Source of the DNA: Penium margaritaceum
Taxonomy: Eukaryota > Streptophyta > Zygnematophyceae > Desmidiales > Peniaceae
DNA: 64,000 nucleotides
Assembly: GCA_023375785.1 (NCBI GenBank)
Contig: SZWC01001514.1
Coordinates: 105,855 to 169,854, forward strand
Direction of reading: 5' to 3'
How positions within the stretch are numbered: position 1 is the first letter of the stretch; every line of letters starts with the position of its first letter. Positions 1 through 12,905 of this stretch are shown here, in pieces. The notes beneath the pieces were generated by a model. That model worked only from the letters and a program-made list of their open reading frames with translations, made no database searches and had not been told where the DNA came from. Made by a program: the position numbers and the translations under genes.

Positions 1-720
1 CTATATCTATATCTATATCTATATCTATATCTATATCTATATCTATATCTATATCTATATCTATATCTATATCTATATCTATATCTATATCTATATCTAC
101 ATCTATATCCATATCTATATCTATATCTATAAGTATATCTAAATGTATAACTATGTATACATACATGTATATCCATATCTATATCTACATCTATATCTTT
201 TTATTCTTATATCTTTATATAGATAAATAAAGATATAGAACCTCCATCAAAATTTATATTCATATCTTCACTTACATCCATATCCATATCCGTGTCCATA
301 TCCATAGCCACATCCATATCCATATTTATATCTAAATGTATACCTATGTGTAAATATATATATGCATATCGATAACTACATCTATATCTAGATCTATGTC
401 TTGTTTATTTCTATACCTCCCTCTACATCTCTATCAATTTCTATATTTATATTTATATCCACATCTTTATCCATAACCACATCTACGTCTTTGTCCACAT
501 CCATTACCATTTCGGTATCCTTTCCCATGTCCATAACCATATCCATATCCATATTTATATCGAAATGTATACCTATGTATAGACATATATGTATGTCTAT
601 GACTACATCTATATCTGGATCTGCGTCTTTTTTTTATATCTCTCTAAATCTCCCTAAATCACTATATCTTTATCTACATCCGTATCCATAACCACATCTG
701 TGCCCATATCCCTCATCATA
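1..720. repeat. (CTATAT)n hexamer satellite
   Basis: A nearly perfect CTATAT hexamer runs through about the first 130 bases. It then decays into CCATAT, CTACAT and CTTTAT variants that keep the six-base step to about 720. The array starts at or before the left edge of the window. A 96-codon open frame at 401-691 is only the repeat read in one phase (Ser/Ile/Thr), not a gene. Confidence 0.95.
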
Positions 721-834
721 TCATGATCATTTCTACTTATATGTATGTGTCTACCGTAATGGAGGAAACAATTCGTCATGATATATTTTTTTCCAATCTG
801 TTCCGTAAACTTATCTTACAATTTCTGTTTGAAT

Positions 835-1075
835 TTTCATAAGTTCATGTCTATGTTTATGTATATTTCTATGTGTATGCCTATGTTTGTCTATGTCTAT
901 GGCCATGTCCATGTCCATGTCCATATCTAAGTCTATGTGTATGCCTATGTTCTTGTCCATGTCTATGTTTATGTACATGTATTTGTCTGTGTTTATGTGT
1001 ATTTTGATGTTAAAGTGTACGAATGTATGTATTTTTGTGTGTTTCTGATATCTATGTTCAATTCTTTATTCATAG
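835..1075. repeat. (TATGTC/TATGTT)n hexamer tract
   Basis: A degenerate six-base repeat of the type CATGTC/TATGTT/TATGTG continues the hexamer theme after a short unique spacer at 720-835. No coding signal beyond the repeat phase. Confidence 0.85.
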
Positions 1076-1320
1076 ATATAGATATAGATATAGATATAGA
1101 TATAGATATAGATATAGATATAGATATATATATAGATATAGATATAGATATAGATATAAATATAGATATAGATATAGATATAGATATAGATGTAGATATA
1201 GATATAGATATAGATGTAGATGTAGATATAGATATATATATAATGCTGTTAACAGAATTATATCTATATCTATATCTATATCTATAAACCCTAGATATAG
1301 ATATAGATGTAGATATAGAT
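1076..1320. repeat. (GATATA)n hexamer satellite, opposite orientation to the left array
   Basis: GATATA is the reverse complement of the TATATC unit seen at 1-130, so this block is an inverted copy of the same satellite. GATGTA and CATATA variants interrupt it. Around 1255-1320 a short TATATC run faces a GATATA run across a 9-base junction, making a foldable hairpin. Overlapping open frames on both strands (Ile-Asp and Tyr-Arg dipeptides) are artefacts. Confidence 0.93.
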
Positions 1321-1350
1321 ACAGATAATGCTGTTAACAGCATTATCTGT
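1242..1350. repeat. Pair of palindromes bounding an inverted hexamer hairpin
   Basis: Positions 1321-1350 form a perfect 30-base palindrome centred on GTTAAC. Positions 1242-1259 carry the same core with one mismatch. Between them TATATC and GATATA runs face each other around a short AAACCCTAG junction. The unit of about 109 bases is therefore palindrome, inverted satellite arms, palindrome. It could be the end of a foldback element or a rearrangement junction; I know no family with exactly this structure. Confidence 0.8.
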
Positions 1351-1380
1351 AATGATATGAACATGTACATCCTATTTCCT

Positions 1381-2530
1381 TGAGAATTACTGTTTTTGTC
1401 ATTTATTAATTATTAATTTTTAGGTTTTATCTTTTTGTTCTATGTTGAAATCTGAAAAAATGTATGTTAAAGTCTTTGTCCATATATGTAGCTATTACCC
1501 GGGGTCAAGCTTGCTTCCTCGCCCATCAATATCCTTCCCTCAACTCGTTTCTAAAAAAAACTTGGTGGGTGGTTACAATCCCTCGAACCCCCTAGGAAAG
1601 CCTATGATGTCTAAGAGCGGAGTGCATGCGAGGGAGCGAGGTTTGTGGCCAGCCTGTCGTCGGCTAGCAGACAAATCCGCCCGTCTTGTCGCGTGGCTCC
1701 TGATTGTCACGCTCTGTCACTCTGGGGCCTGTCACTATCGCCTCGCAAAATTGCCGATTCCGTGAGAGGTCAAGATGACTCCCCACAATGGAGCAGGACG
1801 CTCAACTCCCCAACCCCCCCACCCCCTCCTCCTGCCCGTCAATGGTCCGATGCAATAGCGCTTGCAGGCCGGCAATCTGGCCTGTTGTGGGTGGCAGGAC
1901 GGCGGGGATGGAGAGTGGGGAGGTGGGCCCCGCCGCAGTTTTTGGGCTCCGTCAGTACCCTACTAGTCGTAGGTTCAACGGCGTCAGCGTGTCCGGTGAA
2001 TGGAAGGTTTCAAGCAATAGGTACAATGTCCGGTGTGCGGGGCTCACAAAGCAGTAAAAGAAATTGTCCGACAATCGGCGCCAGTTCTTTCCGTGTCCAA
2101 AACATATCCGCATACGCTTCGTTCACCATTCGAGAACATCCTGAGGCAGGAGGATTTCGCAGTTGTCCAAAATCCGATAGAATTGGGAATGAGCAGGGAG
2201 CTTTCTCAAACGAACAACCGGACACCACACGCTACGCGATGAAAGCAAAAAGGGCACTTAGACCTCCTAACTCTGGTTGCGTGCCCGGTTGGATACGGAG
2301 ACCTGTTTCAATATCTGACCAACCCTTCGGCACCGCCGGCCGATCTGACCAACAAGAGGACACGGTCAACCAACCACCCTCAGCATCTGCAGCCCAGGAT
2401 GACAGCCGCTATTCAATCAATATGGTGGATTCGTATGGAGCAAGCTCGCAGCATGTAGCAGCCTTATGGCCGCCGCGCAGCTGAGCTCGGCATTTGTGAT
2501 ATGCCGTTACTAGGCCTCTTTGGCCACCAT
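1381..2530. other. GC-richer unique segment without a recognised gene
   Basis: Base composition changes sharply from the AT satellite. A 279-codon frame on + (1645-2484) is the longest, but it begins inside anonymous sequence, has a Pro run, and shows no domain I recognise. Other frames overlap it on both strands. I cannot decide between old transposon UTR, pseudogene and non-coding DNA. Confidence 0.3.
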
Positions 2531-2790
2531 TGGCATGTCGCTCTTATTGCCCTCGTGTGCTCAGTCCCTCCCCCCCTCAGAATCTCGCTAGGACTTCATT
2601 CGCTTTGACCCCTGTGTGCTTCTTTACACTTGACAGTGGGCACATGCATGCCCCTCTCCATGTTTGTCGTGTGTGGATGTCCCTCCTGACTCTCACTGTC
2701 ACATGTGGCTCTGTGCCACCGTCCATTCCCCGTGGAGGGGTAGCGACGATAAACATAATAATCTATCTATCTATCAACCAACCACCAACC
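2531..2790 (+). repeat. Possible non-LTR element 3' end with short-tandem tail
   Basis: A GC-moderate segment ends in GATAAACATAATAATC followed by four TCTA steps (about 2762-2778). A short-tandem tail after a GATAA-type end is typical of the 3' ends of many LINEs and of some SINEs. No reverse-transcriptase frame is present, so this would be a severely 5'-truncated copy. Weak call. Confidence 0.25.
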
Positions 2791-5700
2791 TCGCCCGGGC
2801 AATGTCGACAGCCTAACGGCCCATCATCTATTTGCTGTCGATCTCAGGCCCGATTCGGCAACATCGCCGCCCAGCATTAGCTCGTGACAGTCGAGAGTGG
2901 AAAGCAAACGATCAAACAAACCATGCTTTTGCGAATCATAGTCGAAACGCTCCTAGTTGTGTTACATAGTAATCCTTTGTTTTCACTTTTCTTCGGCAAG
3001 CGAGAAATTTTTGGATTACGAAGTAATATCTTAATTATGTTCGTATGCCAATTTCTTGCGTCTGAACGCGTCCCGGGATTTCGAAAACACAGCGCAGTGA
3101 TGGGCGAGAAGGACCTATTCACTGCGCTGGTATCCTTTTGTATTTCCCAAAAACGGGCAGATACATTGTTTGTCTCCCTCAAAGATAAGTAATGCATGAC
3201 CACAAGCAAAATGCAAGGAAAGAAACAATATTAAAACCTGGAAGGGCGCATCGCACTTGGCAGATGCGTAACAGAAATCAAGCTTAGGCGTCCTGCTTGT
3301 ATCCTTTTCGCCACCTCTCCATTGCATGCAAATGGATCCCCCTCGACAACACTCTCCACAAACCGGGACGTGGACGAATAATGACCGTGGATGTAAAGCT
3401 ATTTTCATCTAAACCTTTGCTCTGTACAGTTTCACAGGGGCAAGACAACGTCGGCAAAAGACTGACCACCACATCAAAGCTAACGAAAGGGCGAAATAGC
3501 CCAAACATCTGCACGTGAAAAGCAAAATGGCTAGGATTTAAATGAAAAAAACGTTAATACAGATGTCTCAAACCCGTGAACACAAAATTAAAGATCAAAT
3601 GCTATGTTAGCTACGCGATTTATATTTTTTGTTTAAGGTCATTCGACAGAAAACTTCTTTATCCTGGTTTTTCGGTAAAAAAAACCGTTGTGCTATGGGT
3701 AGCCCTGATTTTCGAGCGCTAGTTAATCTCTTGGTCACCAATAATGCACAAATCTCTAATTTATCCTCGAAACAATAAAAGATATTTTTCTTCATGAAAG
3801 AATGTTTCCATGGGAACCTTGGGTCAATACAAATATTTATACAAATGTTTGTTTCATGAACTAAAACATTTCAGGCAATCTTTCCATTGTTCCTAAAAAT
3901 AAAAGCAAATTCAAAATAAAGTATATCCTCTTCTTGTAATTTTATCAAACTATTTATATATTCATTTTTTTTTAATTTTACGGAAGTTTTCAGTATTAAA
4001 ACAATTCTTATGAAATATATTTATTATATGCAATTAAATTATGGATAAATTTGTCCGAGGTGCCTTGTTCGACACCCGTCTCGACTCGGGCTGCCTTCCA
4101 TCGGAAGTCGTAGCTAGATGATGCCTTCGCCCTTCCTAGTCAGTCGGAGGGGCCTGTCTTGGGAGCGCCGTTCCACTGGATGCCCGCCTGAGCGGAAAAA
4201 CGATCATGTTGAATCTCGTCAAATTCACGCATGGATCGAAACCGACTGATGGACGAATACTCTTCTGTTTGATTTCGACAGCTCCAGTGAAATGGCACAA
4301 AAATGTTCCAAATACACCAACGAATCAGGATCTCAGCACATGCGTCTTAAACCAATGAGAGCGGCCTCAGAGTCTTCACGATCCGTGGGTTGGATGTTCC
4401 TCGCTGTTTGGAAATTTTTGGGTACTGTTCGTCCGTGCCTATGAACAGGATCCTGTTTGTTTGAATCGAAGAAAAATATGGTGTGTGTAAGAGAAACTTC
4501 GTCAACCTGCTGAGAACTCAAAAAGGTCTCCATCGATTAGGGTCGTTGTCTACTCGGTCGCTCGAACAGTACATGCGATGCTGGTTTCCACCGATGGCAG
4601 GCCGTCGCTTATATGCGGCTTGAAAATAGGCATAAACTAGACATAAAAGTCCGAAGTTGACATCTATAAAATACTGACAAGCAAAACAGGCACCTACCAT
4701 CGTCGCGATGTGGACCCGTCACCTCGCGTCTATGCGAGTCGCAAACAAAGCAGTTTGCATATAGTTTCCCTTAAATTAAGTTGTACCAATATATGTAATG
4801 ATCCAATTACTAGATGAAAGTACATGCCTTCATAAAGATACAACGAGAACTAATTTATAAAATGTAGAAAAACAAAATCTCATATCATTTGAAGCATGAA
4901 CTTTCTATGAAAACTAGTATATATTACTTAAATATAGGGTTAGTGCCTTTTAATTGAACAACGCACTATAAGGAGTACTTATCTTGAGCGTTTTCTCAAG
5001 GATAATATGTTCGTGATTATGGGTGTAACAAACATAACGGATATGAATTGAAAATAAATCATAAATTTGAAATCATCCAAAAACGTCATAGGTAATTAAA
5101 CACTTTGAGAATATAATTATGCACAAAATGTTTTTTAATGGTTCAACAAATAAAATATCCATAAATATTTGCTATATTTTCTAACAAAATCCACGAGTAT
5201 CCGTGTTTCTATGATTATTAAAAAATATGTAAAACTAAGTATTTGTTTCGAACTCTTAGCAATAAAACTTTAAAAACTATGTTTTTATCAAAACATACAC
5301 TAAGAATAATTCCTCGACATAAAATCGAATTCAAAAATAGTTTACCTAGAAAAAATAAATGAAAAAACCATCAAATCTATTTAAATTGGATATCCAAAGC
5401 TTTCCTAATTCACTAAAAAAATAAAAAATATTTTTTCAAATACTTGCATCTGAAAAATTAACATTTATGAAACTAGTACTATTTCATGATTTTTTAAATC
5501 AAAATTCGTAATTTAAATATACGATATTTTTTAATGCGTTATTTGTACAAGGTTATGTGCAAGCTAATTTATGGAAAAATACGAATAACAATTTTGTATA
5601 TTGTTTTTTTCAATTATTTAGTTTTCTTGTATGTTTTTTACATGAATGGTTTATTCTAATATTACCCATACTTTTCATCCTTTTCATGAATGAATGCATC

Positions 5701-7905
5701 GTATTTTGCACTAAATTTGAAAACTAAAAAATAACTTGAATAATGTAAGATCATTTTCCCTTTGTTTTTTATTTGATTAACGAAATATTACAACCTTAAT
5801 TCTGGATCCAACATTTGGCGTGGTCATTACATTGTTTTATTAATGTAAGACGTCACTATTTTTTAATAAGTTATCGATATTAATTGTTTCTATTCCTGAA
5901 CGCATGTTAGATCAGCATGTGTGAATTTGTTTTCTGTATACACGGACATTTATTCTTATAGTTATAATTCGAAAATAATTTTATGCCAGTAAAATTTCAA
6001 CTAGTTAAAGAAACTTCCTTAAATATTTGAAAAGATCTAAAGGTTCACGGAATGAAATTTATGTGATATTTTTCCTACCTTTCATACTTTTCCTTTGTTA
6101 CGGCCAATGAAAAGAATGCCCTAAGTCATAGTTTTTACAAATCAAGCATCTGTATTAATCATACCTAGATTAAGCTTAGGTTTTCTTATAAAATATTTCC
6201 GTAGTAGCCTCGTGAAAAATTTTAGGTTAAGGAATATCTCAACCATTGGTTCGCTCAGATTCGAGGCTATCTATACCAAATATGCCTTGTGATCGGAAAA
6301 CAAGGATCAATAAGTTGCAATTAGAATCACCTAAGACAACAAAATTGAAACTCGTAGCTAACAAAGCAATTGACCTTAACATGAAAGCCATATCTACAAA
6401 AAGAATATGAGAATTGACATGAATCTAAACACAATACAACCATAACATTCTCGTACGTGCCATATGGACTTCTCCAAATAAAAGCTCATAATACACTATT
6501 GTATTTGATTCATCCTATACTTTTGAATCATAATTCTCTGAGTGTTTTGGAATCACTATATGCATTGCATGCATGCACATTTCTAATGGTCATATAACGG
6601 TTTCAAGATACAAATATTAAGATCAGAATGAATCTCTACAACTTGAAATTCATATGGTGGGGCCCTATTCCCATGGTCAAATATTAGTTATGAATTCATT
6701 TGTCTCAAAACATGGCATGCATTAAATGAAACCTGAATCAATCATGAGCAAATGTGCCCTATTTTCTTGGTCTAATGAGCAAATTGATGTTGAATGACGT
6801 AGAAAAATCACGACAAAGGCAAGAATATGTTTTGATAACACAAAAAAGAAACCTTTGCAGCACACGATCTCATGCCTACTTTATACCATGTTCAAAAATA
6901 ATGAATGTAAACACCCATTATCGTAGTTTTCACAAAGCAGATATGGAAATCTATACGCCATGATAGGTTTATATAATGCTCATAAAAGAGCACATCGTGG
7001 TGTACCTCACAACAGAGGCCTTCCCACCAACTTTTCATCAAAGACATTATTTGCGCCAAACCAATCTGGAAATAGCCATTACATCAAGTGGATGATGCAA
7101 ACGATTGGATGTGCCAAGGACATAGGAATGGTTTGTTGATTCTAGGTTGAAGCAGCAAACTTTTCAAGCATTTCACGAAGCCACTTCATAACCACATAGG
7201 CATTGTGACCATATGCAACACAACTATTTCCATGTAAGGTACATCAACAAAGTTGTCTAACGCATGGTGATTACATTATTAGTAAGAACCTGTGGTACCT
7301 ACAACCATCCATTATCATAGCGCCCCGACTAAAGGCCTCTCTCTTACATGGGGATCTATCACAGCATTGCGGATAAGCGATAAAAGGAAGACAAGAATCC
7401 GCATTAAAGAAGAGTTGAACTAAGAACCTCGCAAAGTATTCTCCCTAAATAATTTCTTTATGCAAGTTTATGCTTTACTAATATATCTCATCCCATCCAA
7501 GTTCTTCTAATTTTTATCCTCTTTTTCCTAGTTTTATATGCTACATCAAACAATACAATTACTTCACCTTCCACAAATTACTTTTCCTTTCTTGTTTTCT
7601 TCGTAATCCATGTATGCATCACGTAAAACTTGTCTAAATGTTTTTGAATTCATATATCCTTCGACCCCAACTTTCAAAGGTTGCACAATGTAAACCTCCA
7701 TGTCTTATCTTAACTCAACTATGCACCTATTTGTAGATTAAAAAACCTATGCCCCGTTTTGCCTCTAAACGTAGTTTCAATGTCCATTCTGTGTCAATGT
7801 GATAAGGCATCCATGCCTATTTTGAATGATGATGTAAGAATTCACATTGAACAATCACGAACCTCTATTTTGAGGGGATTTATTATTGTTGAATGGTGTA
7901 GTTTG
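2791..7905. other. AT-rich DNA, no gene recognised
   Basis: About 5 kb of mostly AT-rich sequence. A more GC-rich patch at about 4060-4740 contains only short overlapping frames. All frames up to 110 codons (for example around 2880-3210) occur on both strands at once and lack family motifs. I see no RNA gene and no obvious repeat here. Confidence 0.6.
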
Positions 7906-8240
7906 CATGATGTTCGCATGGGGCGTCCAAGAACCCCCATGCATTGAAACGTAACTTGCTGGTCCTATTGCCGCGAGGCCAAACAGGAGCCCACGCCAAA
8001 CAAAAACCTTAAAACGTCCAAGGCAATATGAGGTTTGATTTGATTAGGGTTCACAAGGAAAATCTCGAGGGTTTGCGTGTCAAGGAAAAATAGTTTTTTT
8101 CTTCTAGATCTTAAAAACAAACCTTTTTGTTTGATCATGATTCTCGCGTGGGAGAAATGAACCAACAAGGAGCGGTGGCGAGTCACAAGGAGAACTGCTC
8201 TTTCATGTGTCTTCTAAAATTGGGGGGGATTTTTTCATTT
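7906..8240 (+). repeat. Dispersed fold-back repeat, copy 1
   Basis: The stretch from CCCCATGCATTGAAA through CAGGAGCCCACGC and on to GATTCTCGCGTGGGAG matches, in the same order and orientation, the segment at about 31630-32000. The hairpins are poorly preserved here: the arms that are perfect at 31657-31690 are diverged in this copy. This is a two-copy family in the window of unknown class, without coding capacity. Confidence 0.6.
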
Positions 8241-8549
8241 TGTTGTCCCAAGTGGGGGCATGGAACTTCATTTTATGTTGTCCCCATCGTAAGTAGAATT
8301 CTTGAGTCTTCGAGCCACGATGATAGTGGACTTTGTCGAGGACAATGGGCAATGTACTTGAGACGTATGGTTTGCTTCGTTAAGTGCTTAAGAATTGTTG
8401 GTTTGCATAATGAATGAGGAGAGGATCATCGTGAAAATGAAGCAAGGCATCAATAATGCATGCAAGGCATGCCCAAGGTTACGTAGCATAGAAAATAACA
8501 TAAGGGATAATGTCAGGAAATGGTAAATATAATTATTGAATTCTTTGTG

Positions 8550-8665
8550 CATAAGATGAAGAGAGAGAGAGATAGAGAGAGAGAGAGGGAGGGGAGGAGG
8601 GAGGGAGGGAAGAAGGGAGGGAGTGAGGGAGGGAGGGATGAAGGAGGGAGAGAGAGGAGGGAGAT
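8550..8665. repeat. Purine-only (GA)n/(GGGA)n tract
   Basis: About 110 bases consisting almost entirely of G and A: first GAGA steps, then GGGA/GGAG steps. Perfect strand asymmetry of this length can form triplex (H-DNA). The minus-strand Ser/Leu/Pro frame across it is spurious. Confidence 0.9.
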
Positions 8666-8814
8666 ATGTGAATGATTTACAATGGCTACTTCTCTCGCTA
8701 TGTCATTCAATGAATTGCATATCATAGGCACGGAATTTCTCAATTATAACGCACTCTCACGGTTGCCATGCCCACGCTTTCATACATAGATAAAAAAATG
8801 TCAACACTACATAC

Positions 8815-8960
8815 CATCAGGTTTGGCTCAATTATAGAGTATTTTGTTGAAATTGCTACATTAGAATTAGAGCACAAACGCATAGGTTCAAATCCCATGG
8901 GCAACTTGAAGCACAATACCACTTCAAAATCTTTCAATGGTGCTTGTCGGGACACATAAG
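8815..8960 (+). repeat. tRNA-like (pol III A/B box) sequence, possible SINE head
   Basis: TGGCTCAATTATAG at 8824-8837 resembles an A box and GGTTCAAATCC at 8885-8895 fits the B-box consensus. The gap is longer than in a plain tRNA, and the stretch does not fold into a clean cloverleaf by eye. A second A-box-like string (TAACTCAATGGTATAG) follows at about 9080. Best read as a tRNA-derived SINE fragment or tRNA pseudogene. Confidence 0.35.
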
Positions 8961-11260
8961 AGAGTAACATCATCGAGACATTGGTCTAACATGTAGAGGG
9001 CAGCCTATTTGTTAGGAATGTAGCGTGGCGAACTACAAGATGGCACGTTCAACGGTACAAACACTAAATACAACCGGTTTTAACTCAATGGTATAGTAGT
9101 TATTTGGAAACTATTACACTTTCATTTGTTTTAGTTGTTTTATTCTACGTTTAAAAGGAATACTTACACCTTTGATATGTAAAACCATTCTTTTGTGAGA
9201 AAATTTTGTTCTTGGGATCTAATGAATGTACATGAGTACAATGACCTTTAGATTTACCACAACTACGATCATGATCATTCAGTAATGCTAGTCATGCCAT
9301 TTTCATATGGTGGTGATAAATCGAGATCGAGACTAGCCTCAATCTTTATTGTCTCCATATTTTTCTTGTTTTAGTTTCTTGTACAACACGACACAACTCA
9401 ACTTCAATTTGCATCGTGCAAGAAGAAACAAGACTAAGAAACATCATATGGCATGCAAGATTGGGAAAAATAGCATCTCGTAGCACATTGTAGTTTTCGT
9501 TTTTGTTGTGACCCTTGCCACATGTGCCAAGGGTGTAAGAACCAATGGCGTAGTGGATCAGTTGGCAGAAAAAACATGTAGATCCATTGTGTTACACATT
9601 CTTTGAAAACGGTCATGGAGGATCAAGAAGAACATCCAAAGTAAAATTCATGACATTATTCTTCCCATGAACAAAGCAATGAAGTTCTGACTCTTTGATT
9701 ATGTTTCTTTGGTAAACCAATGTCACTACACAGCCGCAAACAGTCTATTTACTCTCTGGATTCTTTTTAGCACTACGGATGCAAGTTGCACACTCTGAAT
9801 ACCAGCTTGTGTTAGAGATGTTTTGTTCAATAATCAAGTCTTGTTGTTGTGAGGCTACGGATAATGTGTTAGCCGTAGAATGTAGGGTTTGCCTTTTGAG
9901 CCAAGACTTTTCTTAAGGAATGAGGTAGAATCTAAATGTTTTTGAAAAAGTTGCTTGTGGTCAAAAGTGAAGATTGTACAGTTGGTGCATTTTGTGAGCT
10001 GGCTTTGTTGTTTTGCTCGCCCTTTGAAATGGTGGAAAATAGAAGATTATCCCAAACATGAGCAAGACCAAGACGACACTGAGACAAGTAGAATGCAAAT
10101 GAATATGAGACCGAGATTTTCTTATCCTCTATACTTTAGACAATACATCTTGTAACGAAGTAGATAAATTGCTACATGATATGCCCCATTCTAACTTTCC
10201 TTCTATTATTTGGTATTTTCGTGGGGAAAACATCGTACTAGTGTTCTTTAAGTGTGTTTAACCTTCATGGGTTAAAACAGAGCTCTAATTACTGTGTGCA
10301 ACTATATGAAGAAACAAATAGCTTGTGCACTTTCCAACGAAAAAATGAGACAAGTTAATGGATTTAGATTTCTTAAAGGACTTTCATTTCTCTATTGTCT
10401 TATTTGAGTAAGCCAATTTTGTCACGGTGGTCTTGGTTGGCTCAAAGTTCTATAGAAAAACCTCTAAGAAGGTGAATCTGAAGGGTATGTGCTCCACAAA
10501 GTTTGAAGAATGAGGATGATATAAAGCTCAATTAGACATAGTACCACACATTGGAGTGAGGTGAATTAGTGACCGCATATCGTTGTCGTAATGGTTCATG
10601 TAATGGAATTTGGTACAAGAGTGTGCTTAAAAAACGTCATTGCATGGCAAGGGGCTTGCTCTTTGTAGAAATAATTTTACATGGTCTTCTTATCGAACCA
10701 AGCTTAAGTAACATTGGATAACATTATGATGAGTGTGTTCCAAAATCTTCCAACTAATGTCTATTTTCTACAACTTACCTTTCATCACCTTCCCTTTTGC
10801 ATTTCTCTAGCCCTTTTTTTATACTGTGGCATAAAATTACAGAAATCTATTATTCTCTATAATTCATGAAGTAAGAGGACTGGGGTCATCACCAGATCTG
10901 TTTTTTTGCTAAGGTAGCCCATCAACCTCCCCGCCTTCCCCCTGAACCAACCTTTTTGTGTGTTACAATGAGGGGCAAAAAAAACTTAGCAATTGGCCTC
11001 TTGTCAACCATATGATGCCTTTATCATTCCAAGATTCACAGCCGCCGTGTTGGCATGCATGATTATGCCAACACTAGGCCATCGTTGGTTGGCAGTGTCT
11101 TGTAAGCCTGTGTTGCACATAACACAACGTGTGAATTCATCATTTTTACTAAAGCTGTATGTTGCTTACAGTATAGCGTGTTGCACGATTCAGCATTTTA
11201 GTGACCGGAGAAGATGTTGATATGTTGAATGCATAGATTCTGTTTGGAACCTGAATTCTT
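8961..11260. other. AT-rich DNA, no gene recognised
   Basis: Unique-looking sequence with only short frames of 60-76 codons lacking family motifs. The only notable element is the A-box-like string near 9080. I see no repeat unit or RNA gene. Confidence 0.6.
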
Positions 11261-11266
11261 TACCCG

Positions 11267-11810
11267 CTACACATTTGTGGACATCAAGCGCATCCCCCCA
11301 AACCCCCCTTGCCGCCCCCCCTTGGTTGCTAGCCACCAGGAGCTCCGCCGCCCGTGTCTGTCCCAATAGAACTGAGGTTGCTGGTAGTTTTCCCTAGTAG
11401 TGTTGTTCAAAGGTGGAGCCACGGAACCTTTACCCCCCCCTCCTCTGAGTGCCTCAGCCACTGGAACAATAACTGTAGAAGCAGCTGCATGAGGTTGCAT
11501 AGATGGTGCATTGACGTGCATAACAAATAAAAACATGCGGCCAAGGAAGCGTTGCCGGCATCTTGTTCTTGCTTATATGTATGTTTGTTTTGTTATTTAC
11601 TTCTATTTTCCTTAGTTTTATTATTGTGGCGATCGCCACCGCTACTCTTGCTCCTCTTGCCATTATTGCTTCTTCTTCAAGAACTAATGGTGCTTCTTTC
11701 GAATGTTGTGCTACTATTGTTGCAGTCACTAATACTTCTATTGTTGCTGCTTCAATACCAAGAACTACTTTGTATCCATTTCTGGTTACTAAGTTGGCGA
11801 TTCTAGCCAA
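11267..11810 (-). other. Coding-like patch on minus, unrecognised
   Basis: Two overlapping minus-strand frames of 118 and 89 codons (11454-11810 and 11267-11536). The lower frame has a Gly-rich, Asn/Gln/Arg-containing composition, and C-runs on + (about 11290-11330 and 11430) give poly-Gly. The composition resembles low-complexity nucleic-acid-binding tails, but no CCHC knuckle or other motif is visible. The patch ends where the minisatellite begins. It may be a degraded coding exon; I do not recognise it. Confidence 0.25.
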
Positions 11811-11844
11811 TGAGATAGCCTATCAATCAGTATTTCCGTTCGTT

Positions 11845-12470
11845 CTACATGTTTTGTCTGTATTGTCCACTCTGTCCATTCTGTCCACTTTGTCCGTTCA
11901 GTCCGTTTTATCCATTCTGTCCGTGCTATCCATTCTTTCCATTCTTTTCGCTCTATTCATCATATCCATTCTATGTGTTTTATCTGTTCTGTGTTTTCTA
12001 TCCATTCTGCCTGTTCCATCCGCTCCGTCCATTTCGACCGTTTTGTCTGTTGTGTCAATTGTGTATGGTACGTGTGTTGTGTCTGTTGTGTCTATTGTGT
12101 CTGTTGCATCTGTTGTGTCTATTATGTCTGTTATGTCTATTGTTTTTGTAGTGTCTCTTCTGTCTATTGCACATGTAAAGTCTGGTGTGTCTGTTATGTC
12201 TGTTGAATCTATTCTGTCCCTTGTGTCTATTCTGCCTATTCTGTCTTTTGTCTCATGTCTGTTGAGTTTGTTTTGTCTATTCTACCTATTTCGTCTATTG
12301 TGTCTATAGTCTATTGTCAGTTCTGTCTATTGTGCCTATTGTATTTGTTGTGACTATTGTGTCTATTGTGTCTTTTTGTTCTATCGTGTGCATTGTGTCC
12401 GTTGTGTCTATTATGTCTATTGTGACTATTATGTTTGTAGTGTCTATTTTGTCTTTAATTTTGGTTGTGG
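11845..12470. repeat. 9-bp minisatellite, TGTCCATTC/TGTCTATTG type
   Basis: A nine-base step (TGTCC-N4, then TGTCTATTG/TGTCTGTTG) repeats with point variation for about 600 bases. Because nine is a multiple of three, one frame stays open for hundreds of codons (Val/Ser/Ile repeats). The long frames starting at 11563 and 12314 are products of this periodicity, not genes. Confidence 0.9.
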
Positions 12471-12905
12471 TTGTTGTGTTTGTTGTTTTTGCTATGTCTA
12501 TTCCATTTGTTCCATCTATTGTGTCTATTTGTTTTGTCTTTATCTACTTTTTGCTTCTTTCCTACCTTTTCTGTTTTTTCTTATGGTTTTTGCTTTTTTT
12601 CTGTTTTCTATGTTTTCTATATTATGTTTTATCCGTCTTTGTCTCTCTTTGTCTCTCTCTCTCTATGTGTCTCTACCTCTCTCTTTCTATCTCCATCTAT
12701 CCCTGTCAGTCTCTTCCTGTCTCTATGTGTCTCTCTATCCCTTTCTGTCTTTATCTACCTTTGTCTATCTGTCTCTGTCTCTTTATTTGTCTCTCTTGTC
12801 TGTCTTTCTCCATTTTTTGTCTATCTGTCGTTCTGTGTATCTGTCTGTCTGTTTTTTTCTATCTATCTGTCTATTTGTATATCGGTCTGTTTGTCTGGTC
12901 TATAT
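12471..12905. repeat. T-rich transition into TCTGTC/TCTCTATC pyrimidine repeats
   Basis: The nine-base register fades into a T-rich stretch with poly-T words, then into TCTCTC/TCTGTC/TCTATC steps. Strongly pyrimidine on +, with no coding signal. Confidence 0.8.

Noticed and set aside
1286-1294. Telomere repeat (AAACCCT)
   Set aside because: Only single units occur here and near 31880/31925; there is no tandem run.
1645-2484. 279-codon frame as a gene
   Set aside because: No domain and low-complexity Pro run, with competing frames on both strands; kept only as an unrecognised segment.
8824-8905. Functional tRNA gene
   Set aside because: The A and B boxes are too far apart and no cloverleaf with a proper anticodon arm forms by eye.
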